Shown: piece after piece, positions 1-10,878 of the stretch
Layout: each line of letters opens with the position of its first letter
Position numbering within the stretch: the first letter of the stretch is position 1
From: Endocalyx cinctus
Taxonomy: Eukaryota; Ascomycota; Sordariomycetes; Amphisphaeriales; Apiosporaceae
Reading direction: 5' to 3'
Length of the DNA stretch: 64,000 nt
NCBI GenBank assembly: GCA_001600455.1
Contig: BCKC01000005.1
Coordinates: 62,001 to 126,000 of the forward strand
Program-made: the position numbers and the translations under genes
The notes under the pieces: model-generated
What the model was told of the DNA's origin: nothing
The model's input: the letters and a program-made list of their open reading frames with translations, nothing else
Database searches by the model: none

Positions 1-345
1 ATGTATTAAGTTTTTTAAGGACTGCTAAATTATAGTGGCATGTCCCGCTAAGCCCCGGATTATTTGAACCAATCAAATTCATTTTATTTATGACATACCC
101 ATTTATTCAAACGTACCAAAGTACCAAAGTACCAAAGTACCAAAGTACATTGACGCAATCTGGACAGCTTGACAAATGTCGAACCTTCCAGCCTCAAAAA
201 GTCAGCTAAGTTCTTATTTTCGTGATCACTCCTTAACTACGATTAACAACATTTATCTCATAAGAGAGACAATGTTATTACTACAGTTTGAAATAAATTG
301 CTCTTAGCAGACTTCATTAGTCAATTAAAATAAATAAATTCAATA
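1..345. other. Intergenic, upstream of hrd3
   Basis: A/T-rich spacer with no supportable gene. It holds a short tandem repeat (listed separately) and presumably the promoter and 5' leader of hrd3. No TATA element or binding site stands out clearly enough to name. Confidence 0.6.
113..148. repeat. 8-bp tandem repeat (GTACCAAA)
   Basis: Four perfect head-to-tail copies of GTACCAAA run from 113 to 144, followed by a partial GTAC to 148. They lie about 200 bases upstream of the hrd3 start codon. The repeat may be a plain microsatellite or may sit inside the promoter; nothing visible decides this. Confidence 0.85.
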
Positions 346-3104
346 ATGAGGTCCTGGCTTACTTCGGTTGTAGTCCGTAAGTGTAGATAACACCAATCAC
401 TTACCTACCAGAACTTACCCATATAGAAAACTTACTCTTCTTCCTATGAAGTGCTTTTGCAGGCTATACTTTTAGTTCATGCCGCCGATCAGCAAGTCAT
501 TAGTAAAGATGGCACACAGAAAGATACCTCGATACAGGACGCCGTCGCCGAACCAGATTTGCTCCAGAATACCCAACAGCATACCGAGTGGAATCCATAC
601 CAAAATGGCAAGCGAACTCCTAACCCCCCTTACTTCTAACCTGTTCCGCAACAACTAATATATCGTCTGTTTCGCTAGGATGGGAGCTGGTAAACGAAGC
701 CGTGGCCGAATTCCGAAAGATTAGGACTACCTCTCATAGACGATCCAAGAAACAGGCTAGCCTCTTAACTACCATAGTACAATATGCTTTCCGCGCTCTA
801 CCGACCTTGCGAGTAAGCACTCCCCCTCAAGATAGTCACGCCATTCCCGCCATTACCGGACCTCTCCTCGAAGGCGTCAAGCTGCTTCAGAGATCCGCCG
901 ACCAGAATAACACCGACGCCGTTTACCTCTTAGCGCAACTCAACTTTTACGGGAACTACTCGTACCCGAGAAACTTTAAGGTCGCTTTCGACCATTACTA
1001 CAGATTAGCTACTGAACATGGGAATAGCTCGGCGCAGCACATGGTCGGTTTAATGTACGCCACCGGACTGGGCGACGCCGTCGAGAGAGATCAGGCGAAA
1101 GCCCTTCTCTATCATACTTTCGCCGCCGATGCCGGACACACGCGATCGGAGATGACCGTGGCCGCGAGACACCTGAGCGGTATTGGCGTGCCGAAGAACT
1201 GCGAGGTCGCCTCGAAGTACTACAAAAAAGTCGCCGACAAAGCCATGGTCTGGTTTCGTTCCGGTCCCCCGGGCGGTATGGCTATCACACCCGAAGCGTA
1301 CCGACTTTCGGACGAGGTCGGAGGCGTCTACGGTGAAGGGGCTAGTGTCATAAGTTCCGGCATAAACGCTGTAAAAGCGAGTCCGAACTCGGATGCTTAC
1401 GCTGCTATCGACGACGTGATCGAGTATCTAGACCTCATGTCGCAAAAGGGCGACTTCAAGGCTTCCTTCAACCTCGGAAGACTATACTACGAGGGGCAGC
1501 GGGGACTGGAGAGAGACGTCGAACTCGCGAGGAGGTACTTCCTCGGAGTCACGAATAAATATTGGCGTGCTAAGGACGGCCGCGTGGTGGATCAGCCGAA
1601 GCCTCACCTCGAAAAGGTCGCGGCGAAGGCGGCGGGATACATCGGGCGCATGTGCTTACGAGGAGAAGGGATCAAGCAAGATTTCAAGACGGCGCAGCGA
1701 TGGTTCGAACGCGGTATCAGGAACGGAGACGCGCAGTCCCAGTGGGGTCTGGGTCTCATGAACCTTCACGGATACGGCATGCCGAAAAATATCGGTAGAG
1801 CCACGGAACTCTTCAAGGCATCGGCGGATCAAGACTTCAGCCTCGCCCACGTGGCGCTCGGCGCCTTGCACTTAGACCAGGGACATCCAGACGATTTGAA
1901 AATCGCTAACTCGTATTTCGAGGCGGCTGTTCGCTGGGCTAACATCGAAGCTCAGTACTACCTAGCCGAGATGATGCACTACGGTGTCGGGAGGGACAAG
2001 ACCTGCGGCATGGCCATGGCATATTACAAGAACGTCGCCGAGAGAGCCGAACCCCTAGTCTCGTCTTGGGCCGAGGCGAACCAAGCGTACGACGACGGAG
2101 ACTACGAATTGGCATTAATAGATTATGTCATGGCTGCCGAACAGGGCTACGAGAAGGCGCAAAACAATGTCGCATTTATGCTGGACGAGACGCAATCTCG
2201 ACTACCCCTGCCGTCGTGGCTCAGACGGCAGACTCCGAGACCGAAACTTCTTCAAAACCCGGCACTGGCGTTGATCTACTGGACGCGGTCGGCGATCCAA
2301 TCCAACATCGACTCGCTAGTCAAGATGGGTGATTACTACCTAAACGGCATCGGTACGGACGCGGCGCTTGACAAAGCGGCCCAATGTTATACGGGAGCGT
2401 CGGAATACTTCCAAAGTGCGCAAGCACTCTACAACCTGGGCTGGATGCACGAGAACGGCGTGGGCCTGACGCAAGATTTTCACCTCGCCAAAAGATATTA
2501 CGATCAAGCGTTGGAGACCAACGACGAGGCCTACCTTCCTGTTACGCTCAGTCTTTTGAAGCTGCGGGCGCGTAGCGCTTGGAATACTTTCACGAATGGG
2601 CGCATCAACTCGATCAGAGACGAGCCCGGTAGGTTCTTATCATTACGCCCGTTCATAGTCACCGGCGAGATAGTTAAACTGACTTGATATTTCATTTCAA
2701 TAGCACCCAAGAAAGACTGGTCGGTAAGCGAGTGGATCGCCAATTTCTTGCAGGATGACCAGGCGTACTACGAAGACTCTTACGAAGAATTTTACGACGA
2801 CGATGCCATGACAGGTAGCGATGGCCAGCCCATGGGCGAGGGCGACCTGCTGGACGAGGAGATTGACGGTATCATCGAGAGTATTATCATCCTCGGTATT
2901 ATCGGGGCGCTCATGGCACTCATGTATTACAGGGCGCAGAGACAACAAGCGCACAGACGGGAGGAAGAAGAGAGAGTAGCGCAGCAGCAGCAAGGTCGTG
3001 GTTACCGAGCATTCGAAGATGTAGGCCCAGGACAAAGAGCCATATTTCCTCAACCTGGTGATCCAGATTTCGCTCCTTGGGGGCCAGGTGGTATTGGGCA
3101 TTGA
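346..3104 (+). CDS. hrd3: Hrd3/Sel1L-type ERAD ubiquitin-ligase scaffold
   Basis: Lumenal scaffold of the Hrd1 ubiquitin ligase, which recruits misfolded proteins in the ER for degradation. Proposed exons are 346-376, 452-607, 679-2628 and 2704-3104, giving 845 residues, close to the usual Hrd3 length. The 31-base first exon joins in frame to give a convincing signal peptide (MRSWLTSVVVLLLQ, ending near HAADQQ). Many Sel1-like repeats fill roughly residues 110-720, seen as recurring A-x-x-x-LG-x-x-x-x-x-G-x-G and A-x-x-W/Y-Y/F-x-x-A patterns. One membrane segment lies near residues 768-790 (IIESIIILGIIGALMALMYY), followed by a basic, Gln-rich cytosolic tail. Acidic runs precede the membrane segment. 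The second intron (608-678) needs a GC donor (ATG/GCAAGC). It restores the frame exactly (phase 1 on both sides), and no GT donor there fits. The family call is firm; the first two introns are inferred. Confidence 0.93.
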
Positions 3105-4040
3105 TGACTTTACATCAAGATGTGGACGATGATAAGCGAAGATACGAGGTTGGGGTTTTTAAAGATTTTCTCTTTTTCTTTTTCTTTTTCTTTGAATTCT
3201 GTATATAAGTAACATAAGTGAAGCGACGATAGAAAGGCAGGTTTTAACGATGAATAGTGTTAAAAGATGTATACCTACATACTCCGTATATGACTTCACT
3301 TTTCATGCTCATTCTTTTTGAATTGAAACAGTGAGGCAGGACACGGGCAGACGGGCGGATGGGACAGAAAGGGAGGATACCGTAGCCCCTATTTAATATG
3401 GCCACTCTTCAATCACTTAACGAGGTAATGTACTTATCCAAGTTTTTTTTATATGGTAGCGACTGCCCACTCAGCCACTGTAACTAGCTGACATCACATG
3501 TCAAATATTACGCTAAGCCGTGGTCCAAATCGGATAAGGGCATAAAGGTCCACGTCAGCCAGCCAACTTGTGATCACCACGGAAACCTGAAACGCGAAAT
3601 GGTAGGCAAAGCGTCGCAAGTTTGCCGCAGGTTTTATTGTAATCCACGGATCTTTTCCTTCAATAAAGTTTAGGAGGGAGACAAAGCATAACGCCACAAG
3701 TAATCGAACTATTTACCTTTTCTCAATTAAGAGAGACAGACTTATAATACAGCTCAGGTCAGTCTTGGCAATTTCTTCTTTTCCCCCTTCAACTCTTTTC
3801 TCTCGTACAATCCATTCCCGGCTTGGCACCTTGTTTCTTCTTGTTTTTCTTCTCTTTCCTCATTTCTTTCTTGTTTCTGCGCTGATAGGCTCTTGATGGG
3901 CTTCAGATTGGAAACAGAGACGTCAATCAATAAAACATTAAAATCAACCACGGTATAATCAGGTATAACTTCATTTGTTTACTCTTAAATAACAAATCGT
4001 TGTTGGGATTTAATTGAACGAGAAGAAAAAGAAAAAGGAG
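3105..4040. other. Intergenic between hrd3 and the KR-repeat gene
   Basis: No gene is supportable. The part next to hrd3 has a TTTTTC-rich stretch (about 3170-3195) and one TACTCCGTA motif at 3280-3288. The part before 4041 is probably the leader of the next gene. I looked for an upstream exon carrying a signal peptide for that gene and found no acceptor that would join one in frame. Confidence 0.6.
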
Positions 4041-4355
4041 ATGTTTGGAAAAGCACATATCGGTGCCGCCGTAGACGGGGCGAACGACATGTTAAATAAG
4101 CGAATGTTTGGCAAGGCACATATCGGTGCCGCCGTGGACGGGGCGAACGACATGTTGAGTAAGCGGATGTTTGGCAAGGCACACATCGGTGCCGCCGCCG
4201 ATGAAGCGAACGACATGCTCACCAAGAGAATGTTCGGCAAGGCACACATCGGCGCCGCCGCCGACGCTGCCAACGAGATGCTTACCAAGAGGATGTTCGG
4301 AAAGGCTCGCCTAGGCGCCGCTGCCGAAGCCGCGAACGAAATGTTGACCCGGAGA
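4041..4355 (+). repeat. 63-bp coding tandem repeat, five units
   Basis: Units lie at 4041-4103, 4104-4166, 4167-4229, 4230-4292 and 4293-4355, with no gaps. Units 1 and 2 differ at six codons, of which five are synonymous (GGA/GGC, AAA/AAG, GTA/GTG, TTA/TTG, CGA/CGG) and one changes Asn to Ser. Later units diverge more, again with many silent changes, while MFGKA, GAA, the AN pair, ML and the final dibasic pair stay fixed. This is selection on the peptide rather than a freshly duplicated minisatellite. Confidence 0.95.
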
Positions 4356-4999
4356 CAATACGTGGAGGAGGATGGACATTTGATCTGGTTTTGGTATACG
4401 AAGGTATTAACTTATCCCCTTGGTCTATCCCCTCGATCTATCTAGTCGGTTGGTTGATGAATTAATTAACTAAAAATATATATATATATATATATATATA
4501 TCAATAGACCGGTGTCATTCTTAAGTACAGTCTCTTCTTCGGCTTCTTCCTTATACTTTCCTTATGGATCATCCTCGGACGAGCGCACGCCCGTCGTCGA
4601 ATGCGCAAGGGATTGAAACCTATGGCATATCACGGCGTATGTATTTCCCCTCTTCGTCTCCTATCGTTTTTATGCCGTCATCTTGCCTCTCTTTCATTCA
4701 AAGTTTACTGACTCGTTGCTATAATAATAATAATGTAGTGGTTACTCTCTCGTCAGGAAAAAGCCCAGTACGATCCCCGCTACGCCTGGCCCCAAGCTCA
4801 GATCTTCCCCGTGCCCGGACCTGGTCAACAAGGACCCAACGGCTACGCTATGTACCCCGTGCCGCCGCCGGTGTACGACCCCAACCGACCGCCGGTTTAC
4901 GAAGGCCCGGGCCAGACTAAGGGCGAGCACCCGCCACAGCAGACCAGCGGTGTGGATGGTTACGCACCACCTCCCGGTCCGCCGCCCGCTAGGATGTAA
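4041..4999 (+). CDS. RCR-like membrane protein with five dibasic-ended tandem repeats
   Basis: Exons 4041-4403, 4508-4636 and 4739-4999, all phase 0, give 250 residues. Residues 1-105 are five 21-residue units, each starting MFGKA and ending in KR (the last in RR). A short linker follows (QYVEEDGHLIWFWYTK), then a membrane segment near residues 124-142. Next comes a basic stop-transfer stretch (RRRMRKGLKPMAYHGW), and then a Pro/Tyr/Gly-rich tail. The basic stretch after the membrane segment and the GL-P-x-x-x-x-GW pattern recall the RCR family (Congo-red resistance, membrane traffic). The positive-inside rule puts the repeats in the lumen, where Kex2 could cut after each KR/RR. No signal peptide is visible, so the membrane segment would be a reverse signal anchor. 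The first ATG is chosen because a stop codon lies just upstream at 4011; each unit also begins with an ATG. The function of the released pieces is unknown. Confidence 0.82.
4476..4501. repeat. TA dinucleotide tract in an intron
   Basis: An uninterrupted run of TA repeats inside the first intron of the KR-repeat gene (4404-4507), ending just before its TCAATAG acceptor. It is a simple microsatellite. Confidence 0.9.
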
Positions 5000-5653
5000 A
5001 TAAGAATGGGTGGATGTCAATGGGAGGTATCGCGATAGTTGTGGTTGCGGTTCCGGTTGTGGGTGTGGTTATACGATAGGACGGAGATAGATGGAATGGA
5101 GGCAGGGAGGGAGGAAAAGAACGAAAAGTTGTTATTCTTTTCCTCACACCGACCACTTCGTGGACTCGCAAGCTACAGTAAAAGGGTGTGCTAGCGGGAA
5201 TAGCACGCTTTGTCCGATCGAGAAGTTTGAATTCCATTGTAAAACGGATAACGGAAAGCCAAGATGCTACTAGAATGAACTGAAGTAACAGAAAATATAG
5301 TATTTAGTCTAGAACTCCTAAATCCCAACCCACTCAATCTGTACGATATTATATTATGACCTCTACATAATATCTTAATAGAAAGTGAAACAAATAGCCA
5401 ACGCCGTGATTCATAACAAATACTCAAAATGGAAAATTAAATGAACTAATTCCCAATGCTCCTTTCTACGATTGGACACGTAGAGAGGTGAAAGATGATT
5501 CGTGTATTGCCTCCAGTGTGTGCGGCAGGGTATATATCAAGGCCTCATTTCCCAAGCAAAAAAAAAAAAAAAAAAAAATCCAAAGTTAAAATAATGACAA
5601 TAATAATTTGATCGCTTACTGTGTTTATAGTCCGATAATGGATCACGTTTTAT
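5000..5653. other. Intergenic between convergent genes
   Basis: Tail-to-tail spacer between the KR-repeat gene (+) and the unknown protein gene (-). It presumably holds both 3' untranslated regions. A 21-base A run lies at 5558-5578. No gene is supportable. Confidence 0.6.
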
Positions 5654-6784
5654 TCAATCCATATCCATCGCGTCTAAATCCTCCTCCTCGGCAGGTTGTG
5701 ATGGTGTGATCGTCGGAGGGGTAATCGGCTGTCTCCAAGGGCTAAGTAAAGTGGGTGCGGCAAGATTATCCGCTCCCGAAAAGTCCGTCGCGATTCTTGG
5801 GATCGCAGCCGTAGCGGCGAAAGGAGTGGAAGAGGCGGAAGTTATAGTGGGAGTAGAAACGGATGCCTTTTCCCCTCCTACTTCTTCTTCCTTGGCGTGC
5901 TTAGTAGCCCTCAACCTAGCCCTCGCCTCGATAATCGCCTTGCGCACGTTATCTTGCTCGCGGGGAACGGTGAGGGACGAAGGTAAGCCCTCGCTGTACA
6001 GGACCAGTTGCTGGTCGTTGGGCGATACGCCGGCGATGGAGCCGTCGTCCGGACTGGCGAGGACCGACGCGGGGATGCGGGTGTTGAGTAGGTGCTCGGT
6101 TATGGAGGGCAGGAATATCACGCGATCGCCGACTCCGGCCGAATCTCGAGGGAGAATTTCGGGCGAGGGCGGGCTGGATTCATCGGATTCGGTGTCGGAG
6201 AGGGAATAGATGTATACTTTATGGGCGCTATCGTCTAAGCGCATTTGATCGGAAGTTGGGTCATCTTGAAGTCGAGGAGAGGGCTGTTGTTGTTGTTGCT
6301 GTTGTTGCTGTTGGGCGGATAGAGGAAATGAGGATGAAGGGATTTGTGGTGTCTCGACTGGTACGTAGAGTTTTTGACCTGATTGTTCTGGTCGTGAGAA
6401 ATGCGAATGTTAGTGATAATGTAGTACCGACCAGATGAAAATAGTTGAATAAATATAGATAAAGTCCACTACTAATTCATGTACTAACATATGCACAAAT
6501 ACGGAGTAATAGGTTTTTAAATACTTACCTAAATTTAGCAGACTTAACCTCTTGGATAACCTTTCATTATCTTGCGACTCGGCTTTTCGTTTCCGCATTT
6601 TAATGTCGGTGTTGATAGTATTATTATCGACATTGCTAGGCATGTGTGTATATCGATCATTATATGGAGGTTGAAGTTGAGGTTGCCGTGATTGGAAACA
6701 GGGGTTCAAAAAGGATGACGCTGTCGTGGTAGCGGGTACTTGAAATGGTACCTGTGAATTCGGTCCAACGTAATCGATATCCAT
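5654..6784 (-). CDS. Conserved Pezizomycotina protein of unknown function
   Basis: Two exons, 6784-6529 and 6387-5654, joined at phase 1 by a canonical GTAAGT...CAG intron (6388-6528), give 329 residues. The join completes the run LSLLNLEQSGQKLYVPVE. The N-terminal part is low-complexity, with a possible nuclear signal (KMRKRKAE). A central pattern reads DDSAHKVYIYSLSDTESDES, then GDRVIFLPSITEHLL and QLVLYSEGLPSSL. A charged helix follows (VRKAIIEARARLR). A nine-Gln run lies near the start of exon 2, and the tail is acidic (EEEDLDAMDMD). I recall similar architecture among uncharacterised filamentous-fungal proteins but cannot name a function. The basic stretch, acidic tail and lack of membrane segments suggest a nuclear or cytosolic protein, which is inference only. 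Confidence 0.82.
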
Positions 6785-7206
6785 TCTTTCGGATTTTGAT
6801 TTTATTTTTATTTTTTTTATTTTCTTCCCTCCTTTGCTATCCGATTGATTCTATAATTTCCCGTCAATTACCGCTGTTAACCTTTTATTTTTCCCCTTAC
6901 TCCTTTTACACGTTTTCCCCGTAATCAAATGAATTGATTTAACGCAACTCGTTCAACCAACTAAAACATACACTGCGATAATCGGAGAGTGATGATGCTA
7001 CACACCCTCTTTTTGATAAGGTAAAAAAAAGAAGAACTTGAAACTTTGCAAGATTGAGTGAGTCAGAGTCAGTTAATCAATTGACAAGCGAAAATAGAGA
7101 GAGGGAACAAAATAAACAATACTCCGATTTAGGGATTATATAACTTAATTAAATAAATACATATGTATATTTAAAAAACATAAAAGAAAAAAAAAAACGA
7201 GGACAG
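6785..7206. other. Divergent intergenic region
   Basis: Head-to-head spacer between the unknown protein gene (-) and the alanyl-tRNA synthetase gene (+), presumably carrying both promoters. It is A/T-rich, with T runs near 6800-6830 and an A run at about 7187-7196. No named site can be supported. Confidence 0.6.
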
Positions 7207-10200
7207 ATGAAATGGATGAGACTCCAATCCGGTCGAAGCTCATTTATACATTTGAGTCATTCTTGTAGAACTTTCTACAAGAGACCGTCTTCTCCGTTCC
7301 CGTTAAGATCCACGTCCCTATCACTATCACTACCACTACCACTATCCCTATCCCGTTACCCGTTCCGGTCCATATGCATACCCACTACAACTACCTTTTT
7401 CGTCAACAAAATCAACAGCAAATTTTATAATATTGCGAAATCCGATAGTTTACCATATCGATTGTCAAGAAATTCGAGATCACTCTTTACATTTATTCAA
7501 TCTAGAACTCAATCATCTTTCGTTACCAACAAAATGGCGGAAAAGCCCAAGTGGACGGGCGTGGATGTCCGCAACACTTTTTTCGATTTCTTCGAAAAGA
7601 AGGGCCACACCATAGGTACGCATCTTGATTTTCATCACACAATTCCACCGCCGTCTTCGAGAATAAATAAACCAAATTTTGGACGATTATATTTTAACGT
7701 CTACTACGCCGAATTATCAAATAAAAATAACTAATTTCTCTCGTTTAACCCAGTGCCCTCATCGTCTGTTGTTCCTCACAATGACCCCACCTTGCTTTTC
7801 ACCAATGCTGGAATGAACCAGTTCAAGCCCATCTTCCTGGGAACCATTGCCAGCACCGATGAGATGTCAAAACTGAAGCGCGCTGTTGATTCTCAAAAGG
7901 TAAGTCTTTTGTTTTGTCCCTTTTCCCCCAACTGTTTTGCCACTTGTTACTACTGTCTTTGCGATCGGCTTACTGACTGACTGACTCGTCGTGTAGTGTA
8001 TTCGTGCCGGTGGAAAACATAACGTAGGCGAAAATCATGAATTCGGGTCCAGTGAAGGGATTTTACTAAATACTAGAGTTAGGATCTCGACGATGTCGGC
8101 AAAGACAGCTATCACCACGTACGCGCTCCTCCTACCTTCCTCCCCGTGTCTTTCTTACTCCTCGCAGACGTTATATCCGATGCAAGTACTAACCTATCAA
8201 TATTAGACCTTCTTTGAAATGTTGGGTAATTGGTCCTTTGGCGACTATTTCAAGAAAGAGGCGATTGAGTGGTCGTGGGAACTTCTCACAAAAGTCTACG
8301 GCCTCGACCCCGAACGATTATACGTCACCTACTTCGAAGGCAACCCCGCTATGAATCTTGAACCCGACCTCGAGGCGAAGGAGCTGTGGCGTTCCGTAGG
8401 CGTTCCCGAGGACCATATACTACCGGGGAACATGAAAGATAATTTCTGGGAGATGGGTGACCAGGGCCCCTGCGGTCCCTGCAGCGAAGTTCATTATGAC
8501 AAGGTCGGTGGCCGAAATGCGGCCCACTTAGTCAACCAAGACGACCCCTTAGTAGTCGAAATATGGAACAACGTTTTCATACAGTTCGACCGTCAAAAGG
8601 ACAAATCGCTGAAATCTCTACCCGCCAAACATGTCGATACCGGTATGGGTTTCGAAAGATTAGTATCCGCGCTGCAAGACAAAACCTCGAACTACGCCAC
8701 CGACATTTTCACCCCCCTTTTCGCCAAGATTCAGGAAGTCACCGGGGCGCGGCCGTATACCGACAAGTACGGTAGCGAAGACGCCGACGGTATCGACACC
8801 GCCTACCGAGTCGTCGCCGATCACATTAGACTGCTCACTTTTGCCATTTCCGACGGAGGCGTACCTAACAACGAAGGTAGAGGGTATGTCGTCAGACGTG
8901 TACTGCGAAGAGGAGCGCGCTACGCCAGGAAATATTTCAACGTCGAAATCGGATCTTTCTTCTCCAAGATTCTTCCTGCCTTGGTGGAACAGATGGGCCA
9001 GCAATTCCCCGAGATCGTGAAGAAGCAACAAGATGTTAAAGAGATCCTAGACGAGGAAGAAGAAGCGTTCGCAAGAACTTTAGATCGAGGAGAGAGGCAG
9101 TTCGAGAAGTACGCGGCTTTGGCGATTAAGAAAGGTACTAAGAAGTTATCGGGTGCGGACGTATGGCGATTATACGAGACCTTTGGGTTCCCGGAAGATC
9201 TCACCAAGATTATGGCCGAGGAAAGGGGGTTAATGTTGGACGACGAGGAGATCGCCGTCGCGAGGGAAAAGGCCCGCGAAGCCAGCAAAGTTATTAAAGA
9301 TTCCGTGCAGACATTTTCGAAGCTCAACGTCCACCAGATCGCCGAGTTGAAAGACACGTTGAAGGTGCCGGTACCGAACGACGAACCCAAATTCCTGAAG
9401 GGTGATACCATTGCCAAGGTGCAGCTGATCTACACCGGCACCAGCTTTGTGAAGACGACTAAAGATCTTCCTCCCAATACCGCTTTTGGTGTTTTGCTCG
9501 ACAAAACCAACTTCTACGCCGAGCAGGGTGGACAGGTCGCAGATACCGGAAAGATAGTGATCGATGACGTTGCCGAGTTCGAGGTCCATGACGTGCAACA
9601 GTTCGGTGGCTACATCGTGCACAACGGGTATCTCAAGTACGGCGAGCTGAAGGCCGGCGACGAGGTCATATGCGAATATGACGAGCTGAGGAGACAGCCG
9701 ATCCGCAATAACCACACCGGCACGCATATCCTCAACCACTCGCTAAGAGAAGTGCTCGGCGACGACGTGAATCAAAAAGGTTCTCTCGTAGATCAGGACA
9801 AGCTGCGATTTGACTTTTCGCATAAGGCCGCCGTGTCGTTGCCGGAAATCAAGAAAATTGAGCACATGTCAAACGAATATATCCGACAAAACTGCAAAAT
9901 CTACTCGAAAGAAGTGGACCTAGACCTCGCTAAACAGATCAATGGCGTCCGTGCCGTGTTTGGTGAAACGTACCCCAACCCCGTGCGGGTGGTCTCGGTT
10001 GGTATCGACGTCGACATGCTGTTGGAGACGCCGGAGAATCCCGAGTGGCGAAAAGTCAGCGTGGAGTTCTGCGGTGGAACCCACGTGGACCAAACGGGTA
10101 TCATCAAGGATATGGTCATCGTGGAAGAGAGCGGCATCGCCAAGGGAACAAGACGTATCACCGCGTACACCGGAGAGGGGGCGCATCGGGTGCAGCGGGA

Positions 10201-10878
10201 AGCGACCGAGTTCGCCAAGCGGATCGAGACGCTCGACGCGATGCCGTTCGGTCCCGAGAAGGAGGCGGAGATAAAACGGGTGACGGTCGATCTAGATAAG
10301 CTCGTGGTGTCGACCCTGACCAAGGACGAGCTCAAGAAGAAGTTTGCCAAGGCGCAGGGCGCGTACATGGACGAGAAGAAGAAGCGGCAGAAAGCCGAGA
10401 GCAAGACGGCCCTCGACACGGTGACCAGTCACTTCGGTAAGGACGAGAACAAGGACGCCAAGTTCTTCGTCGGACACCTCCCCATCTCGGCCAACTCCAA
10501 GGCGGTTGCCGACGTGCTTAACCACTTCAAGAGCAAAGATAAGGGAAAGAGCGTTTACGTGTTTGGCGGCAGCCAAGCAGAGGGCGCCGTCTTCCACGGT
10601 GTTTACGTCGGAACTGTAAGTTTTCTCTCTCCCTCTTCCCCGCCGTACTTGTTACGTTTTAGCATATGAAGAAGAACGATTTTATTAACAGTAGTAAACA
10701 GGATCTCTCGTCTCAAGGCATTAAAGCCGAGGAATGGTCCAACGCGGTGACGGAGGTCATTGGCGGAAAGGCGGGCGGGAAAGAGCCTACCCGACAAGGC
10801 CAGGGTGCCAGCGCGGATAAAATTGACGAGGCCGTCCAGGTAGCGGAGAAATGGCTTGCCGAGAAATTGAAGATTTGA
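7207..10878 (+). CDS. ala1: Alanine--tRNA ligase, cytosolic and probable mitochondrial forms
   Basis: Charges tRNA-Ala with alanine and hydrolyses mischarged products. Exons are 7207-7615, 7754-7899, 7997-8023, 8083-8118, 8207-10615 and 10702-10878, giving 1067 residues from the first ATG or 958 from the internal ATG at 7534. The shorter form matches the usual cytosolic length. Class II core: [39 protein letters not shown], then [15 protein letters not shown]. The editing domain shows HTGTHIL (about residue 710) and the CGGTH zinc-binding site (about 827). The C-terminal domain ends with [16 protein letters not shown]. The 109-residue extension is rich in Arg, Ser and hydroxylated residues and almost free of acidic ones, as in mitochondrial presequences. 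The last intron is set at 10616-10701 rather than the nearer acceptor at about 10663. That choice joins VYVGT directly to the conserved DLSSQG and drops a non-conserved insert. Confidence 0.96.
7534..7536 (+). other. Internal start codon for the cytosolic AlaRS form
   Basis: This ATG has A at -3 and G at +4, a strong initiation context. The upstream in-frame ATGs at 7207 (C at -3) and 7216 (T at -3) are weak. The arrangement fits leaky scanning to make two proteins from one transcript, as is known for dual-targeted synthetases. A separate transcript starting downstream of 7216 would give the same outcome. Confidence 0.65.

Noticed and set aside
5706..6209. 167-codon plus-strand frame
   Set aside because: Antisense to the spliced minus-strand gene at 5654-6784, which has clean splice sites and motif-like blocks; the plus frame has neither.
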